Assembly: GCA_015067435.1 (NCBI GenBank)
Contig: SVMM01000003.1
Span: 1 to 64,000 of the forward strand
Source: Oscillospiraceae bacterium
GTDB taxonomy: Bacteria > Bacillota > Clostridia > Oscillospirales > Oscillospiraceae
Direction: 5' to 3'
DNA length: 64,000 nucleotides
The position numbers and the translations under genes are program-made. Below, in pieces: positions 52,861 to 61,927 of the stretch. Position 1 is the first letter of the stretch, and each line of letters begins with the position of its first letter. Under the pieces are notes generated by a model. That model searched no databases, was not told the DNA's origin, and saw only the letters and a program-made list of their open reading frames with translations.

Positions 52861-53322
52861 TTACGCAGGCTTCGTCATGCGATCCAGCAGATCGCCGTAG
52901 AGCATCATAAAAAGCTCAAACTCGGTGCGGAGCGCAAGTTCATTCGTCTGTTTTTTCGCTTGATCTGCCCCAACAGGAACGCTGTCAGCGGGCTTGTATT
53001 CAGGCAGAGCAAGGGAATAGCGGATCGCTTCTTCAATCTCCTGCATTTCCTTCTCCGTCACGTTGCCGACGTAATCGCCGATACGGGACTTGTCGATGGT
53101 AAATATCTGCTCACACAGCGCCATGGACAAACGATGGGATGACTGAATCGCAACGTGACTGGGCACCAAGCGCTTGCACGATGCCGAAAGGAACACAACC
53201 GTAACCACTGAGCCGGAAGCGTTCTGCTCATCATTGCTCACGATAACGCCCGGACGGGTTTTGTTGATCTCGCTGCCGGTGTTGAAGGGAATGCTGATGT
53301 AATAGATTTCTCCACGTTTCAT
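52861..53322 (-). CDS. MazF/PemK-type toxin endoribonuclease
   Basis: 153 residues. MKRGEIYYISIPFN, KTRPGVIVSND and TVVFLSAS are the characteristic N-terminal strands and substrate loop of MazF; the last 40 residues (KKQTNELALRTEFELFMML) form an unusual helical tail. Such toxins cleave mRNA at short sequences. No MazE-like antitoxin gene is next to it; the tail or the upstream DUF5688/92-residue genes might act as such (speculation). Co-transcribed with the two upstream genes. Confidence 0.85.
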   Translation of the reverse strand: MKRGEIYYISIPFNTGSEINKTRPGVIVSNDEQNASGSVVTVVFLSASCKRLVPSHVAIQSSHRLSMALCEQIFTIDKSRIGDYVGNVTEKEMQEIEEAIRYSLALPEYKPADSVPVGADQAKKQTNELALRTEFELFMMLYGDLLDRMTKPA

Positions 53323-53349
53323 GATGATTATCTCCTTTTTGTATGTTGA

Positions 53350-54324
53350 TTACTTTTTGGTATGAAAACCGCGCTTGTCGGACACATAGAGCTTATCCGA
53401 AAGCATCTCGCCCATTTTGTCACTTGTTCTGGTCAGCGGCAGATACAACCGCGCTAAGGACTGCTTGTCTTTGGAGAAAAGCATAACATCGTTGACGTTC
53501 ATAAACACCGCATAGAACGTCTCGCCAATGAGCTTGCTCAACTTTTCTCTCACGCCGGGATAGAAAATGGAGAGGGCGCCGTTCGTAACGCGCATGGTCG
53601 ACAACAAAATGTTGCCGCCCGGATTCAGTATGTCGTCAATGGAAGCGATGTCGGTCTTGAGAAAATCGACGGTCTCACAATTCGAATAGTCGAATACCAC
53701 GGCAGGAAACAGCCGCATGGTGTTTTTCATGGCCTCGTGGAAGACGTCTTCCAGATCGTCAAGCTTGCCCCATACCTCGATCTCGGTTCGCGTGATTCGG
53801 CTCGTCAAGAGGCTGGATGTGCCGTCATCGACCAACTGATAGAGAACGATGGCGATATCGCCTTCACGCTCATAGACAGCGTTTTGAAGATCCTTCGCGT
53901 GCAGATAATAGTTGAGCGGGCGAAGAATGAGCTGATCCTTGATACGCTCATAACTCCCGGCACATCTACAATCGGCCCAGTTCTTGTTTTGGATCTCATT
54001 TCTGTACACCTTGAGCTCCTCAACGATCTTTCCAACAACGACATCGACGTCTGTATTGCGGTCGTAGTTGAGCGACGGCATCACGCGGATCACCGGGCAG
54101 ACCGCGGGCGATACCTGCGGCAAATTGATTGATATGGCGTCGCCCCGCAGGCTTGTGTCGGAATCCAAATCATAATACATACGGTTTGTATCCCGAACAA
54201 ACTGCTTTTCCTCGTTCCCCAGCGGCTTGTAGCCGCTGGGGAAGTACCGGATGCTGTCATCGTCGACGCAGATCTGCTTCTTGATCTCATTCGTGAGCTT
54301 CGTGATGTAGTTCGTGTATTCCAT
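53350..54324 (-). CDS. DUF5688 family protein
   Basis: 324 residues, cytosolic, no membrane segments. Features such as PVIRVMPSLNYDRN and the ending with FMNVNDVMLFSK and DKMGEMLSDKLYVSDKRG match DUF5688 proteins common on mobile elements of gut Clostridia. Function unknown. 27 bases before mazF and about 47 bases after the small upstream gene, so part of a three-gene operon. Confidence 0.75.
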   Translation of the reverse strand: MEYTNYITKLTNEIKKQICVDDDSIRYFPSGYKPLGNEEKQFVRDTNRMYYDLDSDTSLRGDAISINLPQVSPAVCPVIRVMPSLNYDRNTDVDVVVGKIVEELKVYRNEIQNKNWADCRCAGSYERIKDQLILRPLNYYLHAKDLQNAVYEREGDIAIVLYQLVDDGTSSLLTSRITRTEIEVWGKLDDLEDVFHEAMKNTMRLFPAVVFDYSNCETVDFLKTDIASIDDILNPGGNILLSTMRVTNGALSIFYPGVREKLSKLIGETFYAVFMNVNDVMLFSKDKQSLARLYLPLTRTSDKMGEMLSDKLYVSDKRGFHTKK

Positions 54325-54371
54325 GGTTTGTAATCCTTTCTTTTTCGTAGTGGTGTATCCTGCCGGCTGCC

Positions 54372-54635
54372 TCAGATGGGCAGCTCGGTCAGGATGTTGG
54401 TATCATCGTTTTGCACAGCGCAATCATTGTCTTCGCAGTTGCGCTGGTTGTTCTGGTTCCGGATCAAGCTCATTTCAAAGCGAAACTCAAGGTTATCCAG
54501 AACTTCGACTATCTCTGCGATAGTATCGCGCATCTCTTTGAGCTCTTTTGCGTTTGTGACCAGTTGCTCGATAAACGCGGCCCGGAGTTCGTCATCCGAC
54601 AGTTCGAATGTCAAATTACCTCTTCTGATGTTCAT
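54372..54635 (-). CDS. Hypothetical helical protein of the mazF operon
   Basis: 87 residues from the chosen ATG (54633-54635; GGAGG 8-9 bases upstream). The centre is a charged helix or coiled coil (FIEQLVTNAKELKEMRDTIA, EVLDNLEFRFEM), the end is polar and Asn/Asp-rich. No known domain. First gene behind leader B. Its size and acidity would fit an antitoxin, but the DUF5688 gene separates it from mazF. Confidence 0.6.
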   Translation of the reverse strand: MNIRRGNLTFELSDDELRAAFIEQLVTNAKELKEMRDTIAEIVEVLDNLEFRFEMSLIRNQNNQRNCEDNDCAVQNDDTNILTELPI

Positions 54636-54704
54636 AGTAGAAACCTCCATTTTGTATCATTTCTTATATTATGGTGTCGCCATTGGCGATTTTTCCCAAA
54701 AAAG

Positions 54705-54843
54705 CAAAAAAACTCCCACCAGACATAAATCTAGTAGGAGTTTTCGCTTTATGAGCTATAACGTGACGCGGGCAGACGGCTGTCTTTCCTAAACTGTAAC
54801 GCGGGAGACCCGAAGGCCACAATCCCTCAACTTAACGATTACA
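54705..54843 (-). promoter_or_regulatory. Structured leader with terminator (leader B) upstream of the mazF operon
   Basis: Begins AATCGTTAAGTTGAGGGAT, forms a hairpin around GGCCTTCGGGTC, continues CCCGCGTTACAG, a second structured part, and ends in the terminator AAAACTCCTAC/GTGGGAGTTTT with TTTT (54705-54744). It shares the start AATCGTTAA and the GCGTTA segment with leader C. Confidence 0.68.
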
Positions 54844-54848
54844 TAGAT

Positions 54849-54877
54849 AGTATATATAATAACCGAAGATTTGTCAA
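54849..54877 (-). promoter_or_regulatory. Promoter of leader B
   Basis: TTGACA, 17-base spacer, TATACT. Confidence 0.8.
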
Positions 54878-54957
54878 GAGTTTTTTTACAGTAAAGCCCG
54901 CCCCCTTCGCTGCACAAAACAGCGGAGAGAGCGAGCTTGTCATACCATGATCTGTTC

Positions 54958-57900
54958 TTACTTGCTCTCGATGATCGCGGTGTTCGACGCCGCGTCGTAA
55001 TCCACGCTGTAGCCGAGGATCGGGCTCAGCTCGCGGATGCCGAAGAAGTTGTTCCCGCCGATGTTGTACGCGGTGAAGTTCATCGCCTGTCCGTCCAGCT
55101 CGACCGTCTGCGGGCTTTTCACCGTGCTCGCGGATTTGTCCGTGAACTCCGTGCCGACCGCGCCGTCGTACGCCGCGCCCTTCGTCATGACGACCGCGTT
55201 GCGGCTTGCGTCATAGCGCACGTCGAACTGCGCGGGCGTGCCCTTTAAGAGCGCGGCGAGGTCGCGGAGCTTGAAGTAGTTCGTGCCGTTGATGTTGTAC
55301 GCCTCGACCGTGACCTCGACGCCGTTGACCGTGATCTTCTGCGGGGAGAGGACGACCTGCTTCGGCACGGGCGTCTGCTGCTGCGCGTCCCCGAACCTCG
55401 CGTCGAACTTTACGTTGCCGCCGGGCTGTTGGAACGTATACACGCCGCCGCCCTTGTCGTTGAGCTTCACCTCGCCGACGCCCATCTGCGTGACCGTCAG
55501 GCTCGTGAGCCGCTTACCCGCGTCGGGGATCGCCGTCAGCGTTACCGTGTCGCGGACGCCCGCGTTGGCGGGGGAAATGACGAGCTTGCCGCCGTCAAAG
55601 GTCAGCGGGGACTGGAACTCCTGCCGGAACGGATCGTGATCGCGCTGCTCGGGCTCGGGCTGCGGCTTAGGCGTCGGCGGGTTGGGCGCGCTGTACGCAG
55701 CGACGGTCAGCGTCTGATCGTTCGACGCCAGCGCCGTGCCGCTTGCCTTGACGCGGACGGAATAGGTTCCCGGCGTCAGCCCGGTGATCTCCGTCGCGCC
55801 GTCCGCGACGGAGGTATAATCACCCGTCGTTTTGTATTCGTACTTTTTGCCGCTGTCCAGTCCCGTGATCTTGCCGTCGTTGTCGGCGGAGGTCGTGCAG
55901 CCGACTGCCGTGAGGCCCGTGGGCGTCGCCGCCTTTGTGACGTCGATGGTCTGCGGGTCGCTGTTCGCGGTCGTTTCGCCGTTGCCCTTCTTCACGACGG
56001 AGAGCGTGCCCTCCGTCATGCCGGACGCGATCGTGTATTCACCGTTCGCGTCGGCGGTGACGTCAGTCGAGGGAAGCCCCGCGCCGGAGATCGTGTAGGC
56101 GGCGCTCGCGGTAAGCCCGCTCAACTCGCCGCAGTCCGCGCCCGTGGCGGTGAACGTCGCGTTGGGCGTCGTCTCCGGCGTTGTGCCGAAGGTGTTGATC
56201 GTGACCGTCTGGCTGTCGGACGCGAGCACCGTGCCGCTCGCCTTGACGCGGACGTAGCGGGTGGTATTCTGCGCAAGGTCGGTCAACTCCCCGGTGCATG
56301 CCGTCCAACCGCTCGTGCCGTTCGCGCTGTACTCGTGCGCCGTTGTGGTCGCCACGCTGCCCGTGCCGCTGGCGGACGCCGCCTGCGTGATGGTGAGGCT
56401 CGGCGTATCCGCGCGGGTGACGGTGATGGTCTGCGCGTCGCTGTCCATTGTGGTCGTGCCGTTGCCCGCCTTCTTGACCCGGACGCCGTTGGCAGTCGTC
56501 ACGCCGGAGGCAATGGTGACGCTCGTGGAGGAAATATCCGTCCACGTGCTGCCGCCGTCCAGACTGTACTTCATGCCGCTCGCCACGCCTGTGAGCGTAC
56601 CCGCGTCGTAGCCCGTGGCGGCGAACGCCGCGTTGGGCGTCTGCTCCTTTGTCATCACCGCGACCGTCGCGACGTCCGACGTTTTGCTCGCACTCTGGCC
56701 GTTGTCCGTGCGCGTCGCGGTCACGACGCATTTGAAATAGTGCGTTCCCGCGCTCAGGTCCGTGGGGATGGCGTAGCTCGCGGAGGTCGCGCCCTCGATC
56801 AGCGTGTCGCTCGAATCGACGACTTCATACCACTGATAGGAAAGACCGTAGCTTGCACCCGTCGCCGCCGTCGCCGCCACGCTCAGCGTGATGCTGCTGC
56901 CATAGGCCAGCGTTGTCGACGTCGGCTGTGTGGTGATGGTCGGTTCGTTGGCGGCGTTCGCCGCCAGCTTTGCCTGACCGCTATCCGCCTTGACCGTATA
57001 GCCCGTGCTGTTGTCGGCAAAAAAGTATTTCTGCGCCTCCGCGTCGCTTGTGAAGCTCACGGTATTGCCCTGCGTGAACGTGTACCCGCCGCTGTTGCTC
57101 TCCAGAGAAATGCCGACGTGCGCGCCGTCGCCCGTGTTCGTGTTATACGCCGTCAGCGCGCCCGCGACGGTGATCAAAGCGGTGTCGCTGGATGCATAGA
57201 CATTGTTCTCAGCGCCGCCCTTGGTGTTCCCTGCGATCTGCGGGCCGCCGGAGACGTTGAACGTATTGCCGCTCCTTAAAATATACACGCCGCCGCCCCG
57301 CATGGCCGCGCTGTTGTTGGTGATCACACCGCCGTTCATGTTGAACGTGCCGCTGTACACATACACGCCGCCGCCGTCGTAGCTGGTTGCGCTGTTGCCG
57401 CTGATCGTGCCGTCGTTCATCGTGAACGTGCCGCTGTACATGTGCACCCCGCCGCCGCTGCGTGCGCTGTTGCCGGAGATCGTGCCGCCGTTCATGACGA
57501 ACGTGCCGCCGTCCACGTACACGCCGCCGCCGTGATCGCTGCCCTTGCCGCCGGTGATCACGCCGCCGGTCGTGGGGCTGCTGTCGATCAGCGTCAGACT
57601 GCCTTCAACAGTGATGGCATTGTAATCGTTATCCGTGCTTCCGCCGCTCTTGCCGCGGTTCACGACATAGCCGTTCAGGTTGAGCGTGACGGTCTTGCCG
57701 GCGGGGACGATGAGGGGGCCGCTGCTCGCATGGTCCCCGCCGCCCGTGCCGCACGTCACGTCCGCGCCGAGCATGGCGACGCCGCCCGCCTGCATCGCGT
57801 CGTAAAGCTGGCTCCACGTCGTCAGCGGGAGGATCAGGCTGATGCTGCGCTGACCGGCGTAGCTTGTGCCGGTAAACGCCGTGTAACCGTTTGCGGCGTC

Positions 57901-58704
57901 GTAGTAGGTCAGGCCGGATTTGATTGTCAAAGTGTTGAAGCTGAGCGCAGGTATGCCGACATCGCCGCCGGTCGCGGTAAGGCTGCCGCCGTTGAGATTT
58001 ATCGTGCCGGAGGATGATAGGATACCATAACCGTCACCACGATGACCATCATAGTCATCCGTACCACCGCCGCCGATCGCGGTGAGGCTGCCGCCGTTGA
58101 CCGTAATGGTTGTTGCATGGTAGATACCATCACCACCGGTTTTAGCAACGCTGGTGCCGCCGATCGCGGTGAGACTGCCGCCGTTGACCGTGATGGTTTC
58201 AATCGTATTTATGGCGTCATAACCATAATCAGTCTCATTGGATTTACCCGTTACGAAAACGCTGCCGCCGTTGACCGTGAGGCTGCGGTTGTCATATGAT
58301 GCTTGCTTACAGCCTATACCATCGTCATAGGGGTCGGTTATATTCAGCTTTCCGCTGCCGCCCGCCTGACCGTAGACCGTCAGACTGCTGTTCGGGTAAA
58401 GATCGACATCACCGGAAGAAAGCGTCTTTCCATCGGTAAGGATGAGATGGACGTCGCCGTTGACATCGAAGCCGCCGCGGTTCAGATTATCATCGACGAC
58501 ATACCATGTTTCTGTATCGGCCGTACCGAGCGTAGCCATTTCGCTCGTGACCACGGTCACGCCGTCTTTGTGCTGCGTTGTGCCGGTCGCATCGACGTAT
58601 TCCACGTTGTCCGCCGCCCTCGCCGTGCCGCCCAGCGCGGGCGCGAGCGTGAGCAGCATCGCGAGGGTCAGCAGTACCGACGTGAGCTTTCTTCCGTGTT
58701 TCAT
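54958..58704 (-). CDS. Very large secreted beta-helix/Ig-like surface protein
   Basis: 1248 residues. Signal peptide MKHGRKLTSVLLTLAMLLTL with cleavage likely after GTARA. About 500 residues of parallel beta-helix repeats follow (SLTVNGGSVF, NLNGGSLTATGG, then GGGVYVYSGTFNMNGG-type units, as in polymorphic-outer-membrane or pectate-lyase-like helices). Next are an Ig-like domain (TTQPTSTTLAYGSSITLSVA) and several short Ig-type repeats built on TPNATFTATG and the motif SDxQTVTI. The end is a beta domain and two stalk units ([26 protein letters not shown]) like those at 31 kb. Probably an extracellular adhesin or glycan-binding protein; no anchor motif seen. Confidence 0.87.
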   Translation of the reverse strand: MKHGRKLTSVLLTLAMLLTLAPALGGTARAADNVEYVDATGTTQHKDGVTVVTSEMATLGTADTETWYVVDDNLNRGGFDVNGDVHLILTDGKTLSSGDVDLYPNSSLTVYGQAGGSGKLNITDPYDDGIGCKQASYDNRSLTVNGGSVFVTGKSNETDYGYDAINTIETITVNGGSLTAIGGTSVAKTGGDGIYHATTITVNGGSLTAIGGGGTDDYDGHRGDGYGILSSSGTINLNGGSLTATGGDVGIPALSFNTLTIKSGLTYYDAANGYTAFTGTSYAGQRSISLILPLTTWSQLYDAMQAGGVAMLGADVTCGTGGGDHASSGPLIVPAGKTVTLNLNGYVVNRGKSGGSTDNDYNAITVEGSLTLIDSSPTTGGVITGGKGSDHGGGVYVDGGTFVMNGGTISGNSARSGGGVHMYSGTFTMNDGTISGNSATSYDGGGVYVYSGTFNMNGGVITNNSAAMRGGGVYILRSGNTFNVSGGPQIAGNTKGGAENNVYASSDTALITVAGALTAYNTNTGDGAHVGISLESNSGGYTFTQGNTVSFTSDAEAQKYFFADNSTGYTVKADSGQAKLAANAANEPTITTQPTSTTLAYGSSITLSVAATAATGASYGLSYQWYEVVDSSDTLIEGATSASYAIPTDLSAGTHYFKCVVTATRTDNGQSASKTSDVATVAVMTKEQTPNAAFAATGYDAGTLTGVASGMKYSLDGGSTWTDISSTSVTIASGVTTANGVRVKKAGNGTTTMDSDAQTITVTRADTPSLTITQAASASGTGSVATTTAHEYSANGTSGWTACTGELTDLAQNTTRYVRVKASGTVLASDSQTVTINTFGTTPETTPNATFTATGADCGELSGLTASAAYTISGAGLPSTDVTADANGEYTIASGMTEGTLSVVKKGNGETTANSDPQTIDVTKAATPTGLTAVGCTTSADNDGKITGLDSGKKYEYKTTGDYTSVADGATEITGLTPGTYSVRVKASGTALASNDQTLTVAAYSAPNPPTPKPQPEPEQRDHDPFRQEFQSPLTFDGGKLVISPANAGVRDTVTLTAIPDAGKRLTSLTVTQMGVGEVKLNDKGGGVYTFQQPGGNVKFDARFGDAQQQTPVPKQVVLSPQKITVNGVEVTVEAYNINGTNYFKLRDLAALLKGTPAQFDVRYDASRNAVVMTKGAAYDGAVGTEFTDKSASTVKSPQTVELDGQAMNFTAYNIGGNNFFGIRELSPILGYSVDYDAASNTAIIESK

Positions 58705-58750
58705 ATGAATGATCCTCCCCAATCGAGCGATCTTATAGTATCCTATCCTA

Positions 58751-58779
58751 TTTATACGCGAAAATCGGCAAAATGGCAA
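58751..58779 (-). promoter_or_regulatory. Promoter of the large secreted protein
   Basis: TTGCCA, 17-base spacer, TATAAA, about 45 bases before the start. Confidence 0.65.
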
Positions 58780-58790
58780 GATTTTTCTGC

Positions 58791-58820
58791 AAAAAGCGGC
58801 GCAGCAGCCGAAGCCGCCGC
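58791..58820 (-). terminator. Terminator after the tyrosine recombinase
   Basis: Minus strand GCGGCG ... CGCCGC, then TTTTT. Confidence 0.65.
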
Positions 58821-58869
58821 GTCACAAAAAAACGCACTCCTTTCTCCTGCCAATCCACGGGAAACCATC

Positions 58870-59859
58870 TCAGCACAGATAAAGATAGTGACGGATGATC
58901 ACCTCGATCCTGTTATGCCCCAGCGCCCCGCTCACCGCGCCGAGCAGGTCCGTATCATGCCCGCCCGACTTCTTCCCGCGCTTCCGATCCTTGCCCCGCA
59001 GGCGGAAATAATCGCGCAGCGGGAACTCCCCGCCGAACAATGGCTTCCCCGCCAGCCGTTCGCTCTCAAGCTGGTGAAGGAGCGCCGCGGCATATTCCGC
59101 GCGCAGCCGATGATTGCGCACATGCCCGCCGTAGGAATCAAACAAGGGCGCATCATCGCCGCGTACGGTTGAAATGCGGTCTACGATCTCCGTCACTTCT
59201 CCGCGATACCTGTTGAGAACCGGAGCGCAGCGCACCTTGCCTCCCTTTTCCAGCAGCCATATACCTACGACGTCGCCCTCGTCATTACGCACGCAGCGGT
59301 TGGCGCGGATCATCTTTTCGGGATCGTCCTCATTGTAGATGCTCTCCCGCCGTGCTCCAACGGCACGCGCAATCGTGATCTGATCCCTGTACTTCGCATA
59401 CTCCATGTCCGTATAGGCTTCCTTGTCCCGGCATCTGCGGATATCCATTTTCCCGCGGCTGGGAAGATCGAGAGCCTTGGGCGAGAGGGACCAGCCCATC
59501 GCCTTGTTGATGGCGCTGGCTGCCGTCGAAATCGACCACGCGGATTTTCCTTCCGCGTGGAGCTTCCTGAGATACGCTTCGCCCATCTCCTGCGTGATAA
59601 CGCCGACGCGCCGAGCACCGGCTTCGGCGCAGAACACCGCAAAGGGTTTCATCTGACGTTTGTAGGTTGCCATCGTCCCCTTGCTGTAGATCCATGGCAG
59701 CCTGGCCGGATTCCAGCCGCGAAGGTTGCCGTGTTCATGGAGATACGCAGCCCGCTCGGCCTGCTTGTCGGCGTGCTTGCTCCTGCCGATATGATCCAGT
59801 TCGTTGAGCTGGAACCGCAGGCTTTTTTCTATTCGGTTGGCACATTTTTCAATGTTCAC
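58870..59859 (-). CDS. Tyrosine recombinase/integrase family protein
   Basis: 329 residues from a GTG start (59857-59859) with AAAGGA upstream. A core-binding domain (TYKRQMKPFAVFCAEAGARR, VITQEMGEAYLRKL) precedes a catalytic domain. The C-terminal catalytic elements are visible: HRLRAEYAAAL (H-x-x-R box), LGHNRIEVIIRHYL with the Tyr near the end. The first catalytic Arg probably lies in RRESIYNED. The protein stops right after the catalytic Tyr, shorter than usual. Neighbour of the RecD-like helicase gene. Activity plausible but not certain. Confidence 0.8.
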   Translation of the reverse strand: MNIEKCANRIEKSLRFQLNELDHIGRSKHADKQAERAAYLHEHGNLRGWNPARLPWIYSKGTMATYKRQMKPFAVFCAEAGARRVGVITQEMGEAYLRKLHAEGKSAWSISTAASAINKAMGWSLSPKALDLPSRGKMDIRRCRDKEAYTDMEYAKYRDQITIARAVGARRESIYNEDDPEKMIRANRCVRNDEGDVVGIWLLEKGGKVRCAPVLNRYRGEVTEIVDRISTVRGDDAPLFDSYGGHVRNHRLRAEYAAALLHQLESERLAGKPLFGGEFPLRDYFRLRGKDRKRGKKSGGHDTDLLGAVSGALGHNRIEVIIRHYLYLC

Positions 59860-59879
59860 GGTGAATCCTTTCTTCTGCA

Positions 59880-59925
59880 TGCGCAAATAAGCGGCCGCAA
59901 ATGAATTTGCGCCCGTTTATTTGCG
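59880..59925. repeat. Interrupted palindrome upstream of the tyrosine recombinase
   Basis: GCGCAAATAA ... TTATTTGCGC with an inner GCAAAT/ATTTGC pair. It lies 20 bases before the GTG start and may be an operator or recombinase binding site. The stretch 59926-60171 also has hairpin 60068-60093 and no gene. Confidence 0.65.
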
Positions 59926-60067
59926 CGGGTTACGGGAGTTTTTGCGATTTTTGGTACGGGTTGTTGAGCTGGGGTAAGGAAATGCTCCCATTTGGTAAGG
60001 CAGTTTGTTTTCTGCCGGCCGGGGAAATATCTGTGTTGCCAAGCACAGATACGCGTGGTGGGAGGTC

Positions 60068-60093
60068 GCCGTGCGCCGTTGTCGGCGCACGGC
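60068..60093. repeat. 11-bp inverted repeat
   Basis: GCCGTGCGCCG, loop TTGT, CGGCGCACGGC, between the helicase and recombinase genes. Possible terminator without T-run. Confidence 0.6.
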
Positions 60094-60159
60094 TTCGCTC
60101 CCATAATCGGCGAGAGTGCCGAGACGCCGCGGATCAGATCAAGGACGCCTATCCGCGTT

Positions 60160-60197
60160 GGATTCTGTCAGTCATGCGGAGCACTTTGACAGAATCC
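60160..60197. repeat. Inverted repeat spanning the helicase stop codon
   Basis: GGATTCTGTCA and TGACAGAATCC, 16 bases apart, covering the end of the RecD-like gene. Could stabilise the 3' end of its mRNA. Confidence 0.55.
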
Positions 60198-61692
60198 GGG
60201 TCTTCTCTACCAGCATGGAGTTGCGCGGAGGCAACTCTTTGTGCATGGCGACGTCGATGGCCTTTTTGCTGCCGTACAGGCAGACGTGCTTCTTTGCACG
60301 TGAAATTGCCGTGTAGAACAGATTGCGCGTCAACATGGGCATCATGGACGTCAGGACGGGGAACAGGATCGTGTCATATTCCGAGCCCTGCGCCTTATGC
60401 ACCGTCAGCGCGTAAGCCAGCTCCAGATTGCTGAGGCCTTCCGCCATCTCTTCGCCGATCCACATCGGGTTGCGTCCGTCAGGAAGCTCGACAGAGAAGG
60501 AACCGGGTTCGCACGCCTCGTCGATGTGCAGGATGCCGACGTCGCCGTTGCAGCAGTTCCGATACCTGTCGTTCTTCGTGATGATGACGCGGTCGCCATC
60601 TCTGAACTTGGCTCCGCTCTTGCCGTCTGAGCCGATGCAGGGCATATTATCGACGACCGGGTTGACCAGATCGCGAATTTCCCTGTTCAGCTCCTGTACC
60701 ATTTTGCGGTATGGGGCAAGAACTTGGACGGACTCCCCCAAGAGGTATCGAAGCGCCGCATCCTTGATCACGAAGTCGTTTGCGAGCTTTTGGGACGTCT
60801 CCACGATGGAGAAGCTGTCGTCAAAGTCGAGGTCCTGCAGGGAATGCAGATCACCGAACCCGACGACGTTGTGGAGCAGCGCCGCCGCCTTGCCGCTCTG
60901 CCGATGGTTGCCTGTCAGACGACTCACCGGAGTGCCCAGATCGAGCAGGTCGTCGAGCACGTTGCCCGGGCCGACGGAAAGCAGCTGCTTCCGATCACCA
61001 ACCAGCACGACATGGCAGGACTCCGGAACGATCTCCAGAATCCGCGTGAGCATTTCCAGCGTCATCATGCTGGCCTCGTCAACCACAAGCAACTGGATGG
61101 AATCCATCGAGACGTCATCGGTCGTTTCCTTGCCGGGAAAAATCCTGAGCGCGCTGTGGATCGTCTGTGCTGCGAAACCCGTGTGACCGCTCAGATTCTG
61201 CGCGGCTTTTCCTGTGGGCGAACACAGCAGTGCACAGTTTTCCGGGTCGTCGAATTCATTGGCAATGGCTCGGATCAGCGTCGTCTTTCCGCTGCCCGCG
61301 CCGCCGAGGATGATCGAGAGTCGGTTCGACAATGCCATTGCAACTGCGTTCCGTTGATCTGAGCCGAGCGTTATGCCCTCGAACTCAATGGTTTCCGGCA
61401 ACTCTGCAACGGGCATCGGCGGCAGCGTGGGAAGCCGCTCAAGCATCTCTGCCGCGCGCTCCTCCAGTTGCCAGTTCCGTTCCGTGTAAAGCCGCGGGCC
61501 TTCCTTGTGGATCATCCCCTTGGCAATCTGATCGTTCAGATCGGCAGAGAAATCCGGGTAGCTGATGCCCTTGCGCGCTTTTCCGCATTTTTGGAACAGT
61601 CGCTCTACGCTCGCGTAGGCGTCGCCGCTCTTTCCGATCTCGCTCAGTGCCGAGGAGACATAGCTGGTGTCTTGCTTGCTTGTCATGTTCAT
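60172..61692 (-). CDS. RecD/TraA-like DNA helicase
   Basis: 506-residue superfamily 1B helicase. Walker A GGAGSGKTTL, Walker B VVDEASMM, motif III GDRKQLLSVGPG, motif IV region LTGNHRQS, and the C-terminal LAYALTVHKAQGSEYDTI with YTAISRAKKHV are intact. Shorter than full RecD2 (about 720-820) because the N-terminal helical region is reduced. Two ATGs (61692, 61686) lie behind AAGGAGG; the second has better spacing. Leader C with a terminator precedes it. Probably helps replication or mobilisation of the element. Confidence 0.9.
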   Translation of the reverse strand: MNMTSKQDTSYVSSALSEIGKSGDAYASVERLFQKCGKARKGISYPDFSADLNDQIAKGMIHKEGPRLYTERNWQLEERAAEMLERLPTLPPMPVAELPETIEFEGITLGSDQRNAVAMALSNRLSIILGGAGSGKTTLIRAIANEFDDPENCALLCSPTGKAAQNLSGHTGFAAQTIHSALRIFPGKETTDDVSMDSIQLLVVDEASMMTLEMLTRILEIVPESCHVVLVGDRKQLLSVGPGNVLDDLLDLGTPVSRLTGNHRQSGKAAALLHNVVGFGDLHSLQDLDFDDSFSIVETSQKLANDFVIKDAALRYLLGESVQVLAPYRKMVQELNREIRDLVNPVVDNMPCIGSDGKSGAKFRDGDRVIITKNDRYRNCCNGDVGILHIDEACEPGSFSVELPDGRNPMWIGEEMAEGLSNLELAYALTVHKAQGSEYDTILFPVLTSMMPMLTRNLFYTAISRAKKHVCLYGSKKAIDVAMHKELPPRNSMLVEKTRILSKCSA

Positions 61693-61751
61693 TTTCCTCC
61701 TTGATAGTTCTTCGCCTGCCTTTTAGACATGCGAATCTTGAAATTTGTATA

Positions 61752-61922
61752 GAAAAAGGCCACCCATGCGCACTTACGCATAGATGACCTTTTCAGCATG
61801 TTGGAACCGATCTCTGCCGGTTCAAATAAAACTTAACGCGTTCCCTATTTGGAGAACAAATGATAGCTCTGAGGAGCACGCGGGATATGATATGCACACA
61901 TATCCCCAATTTAACGATTGCA
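61752..61922 (-). promoter_or_regulatory. Structured leader with terminator (leader C) upstream of the helicase gene
   Basis: Starts GCAATCGTTAAATTGGGGATAT, forms hairpin GGGATATG/CATATCCC, continues with a GAACGCGTTAAG segment and a GAACCG/CGGTTC hairpin, and ends in the terminator AAAAGGTCATC.../...GGTGGCCTTTTT (61752-61794). The remaining gene-free stretch 61957-62302 shows only hairpins. Confidence 0.68.
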
Positions 61923-61927
61923 GCAAC

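Noticed and set aside
55429-57279. Plus-strand open frame of 616 codons
   Set aside because: Antisense to the large secreted protein, which has a signal peptide and clear domains.
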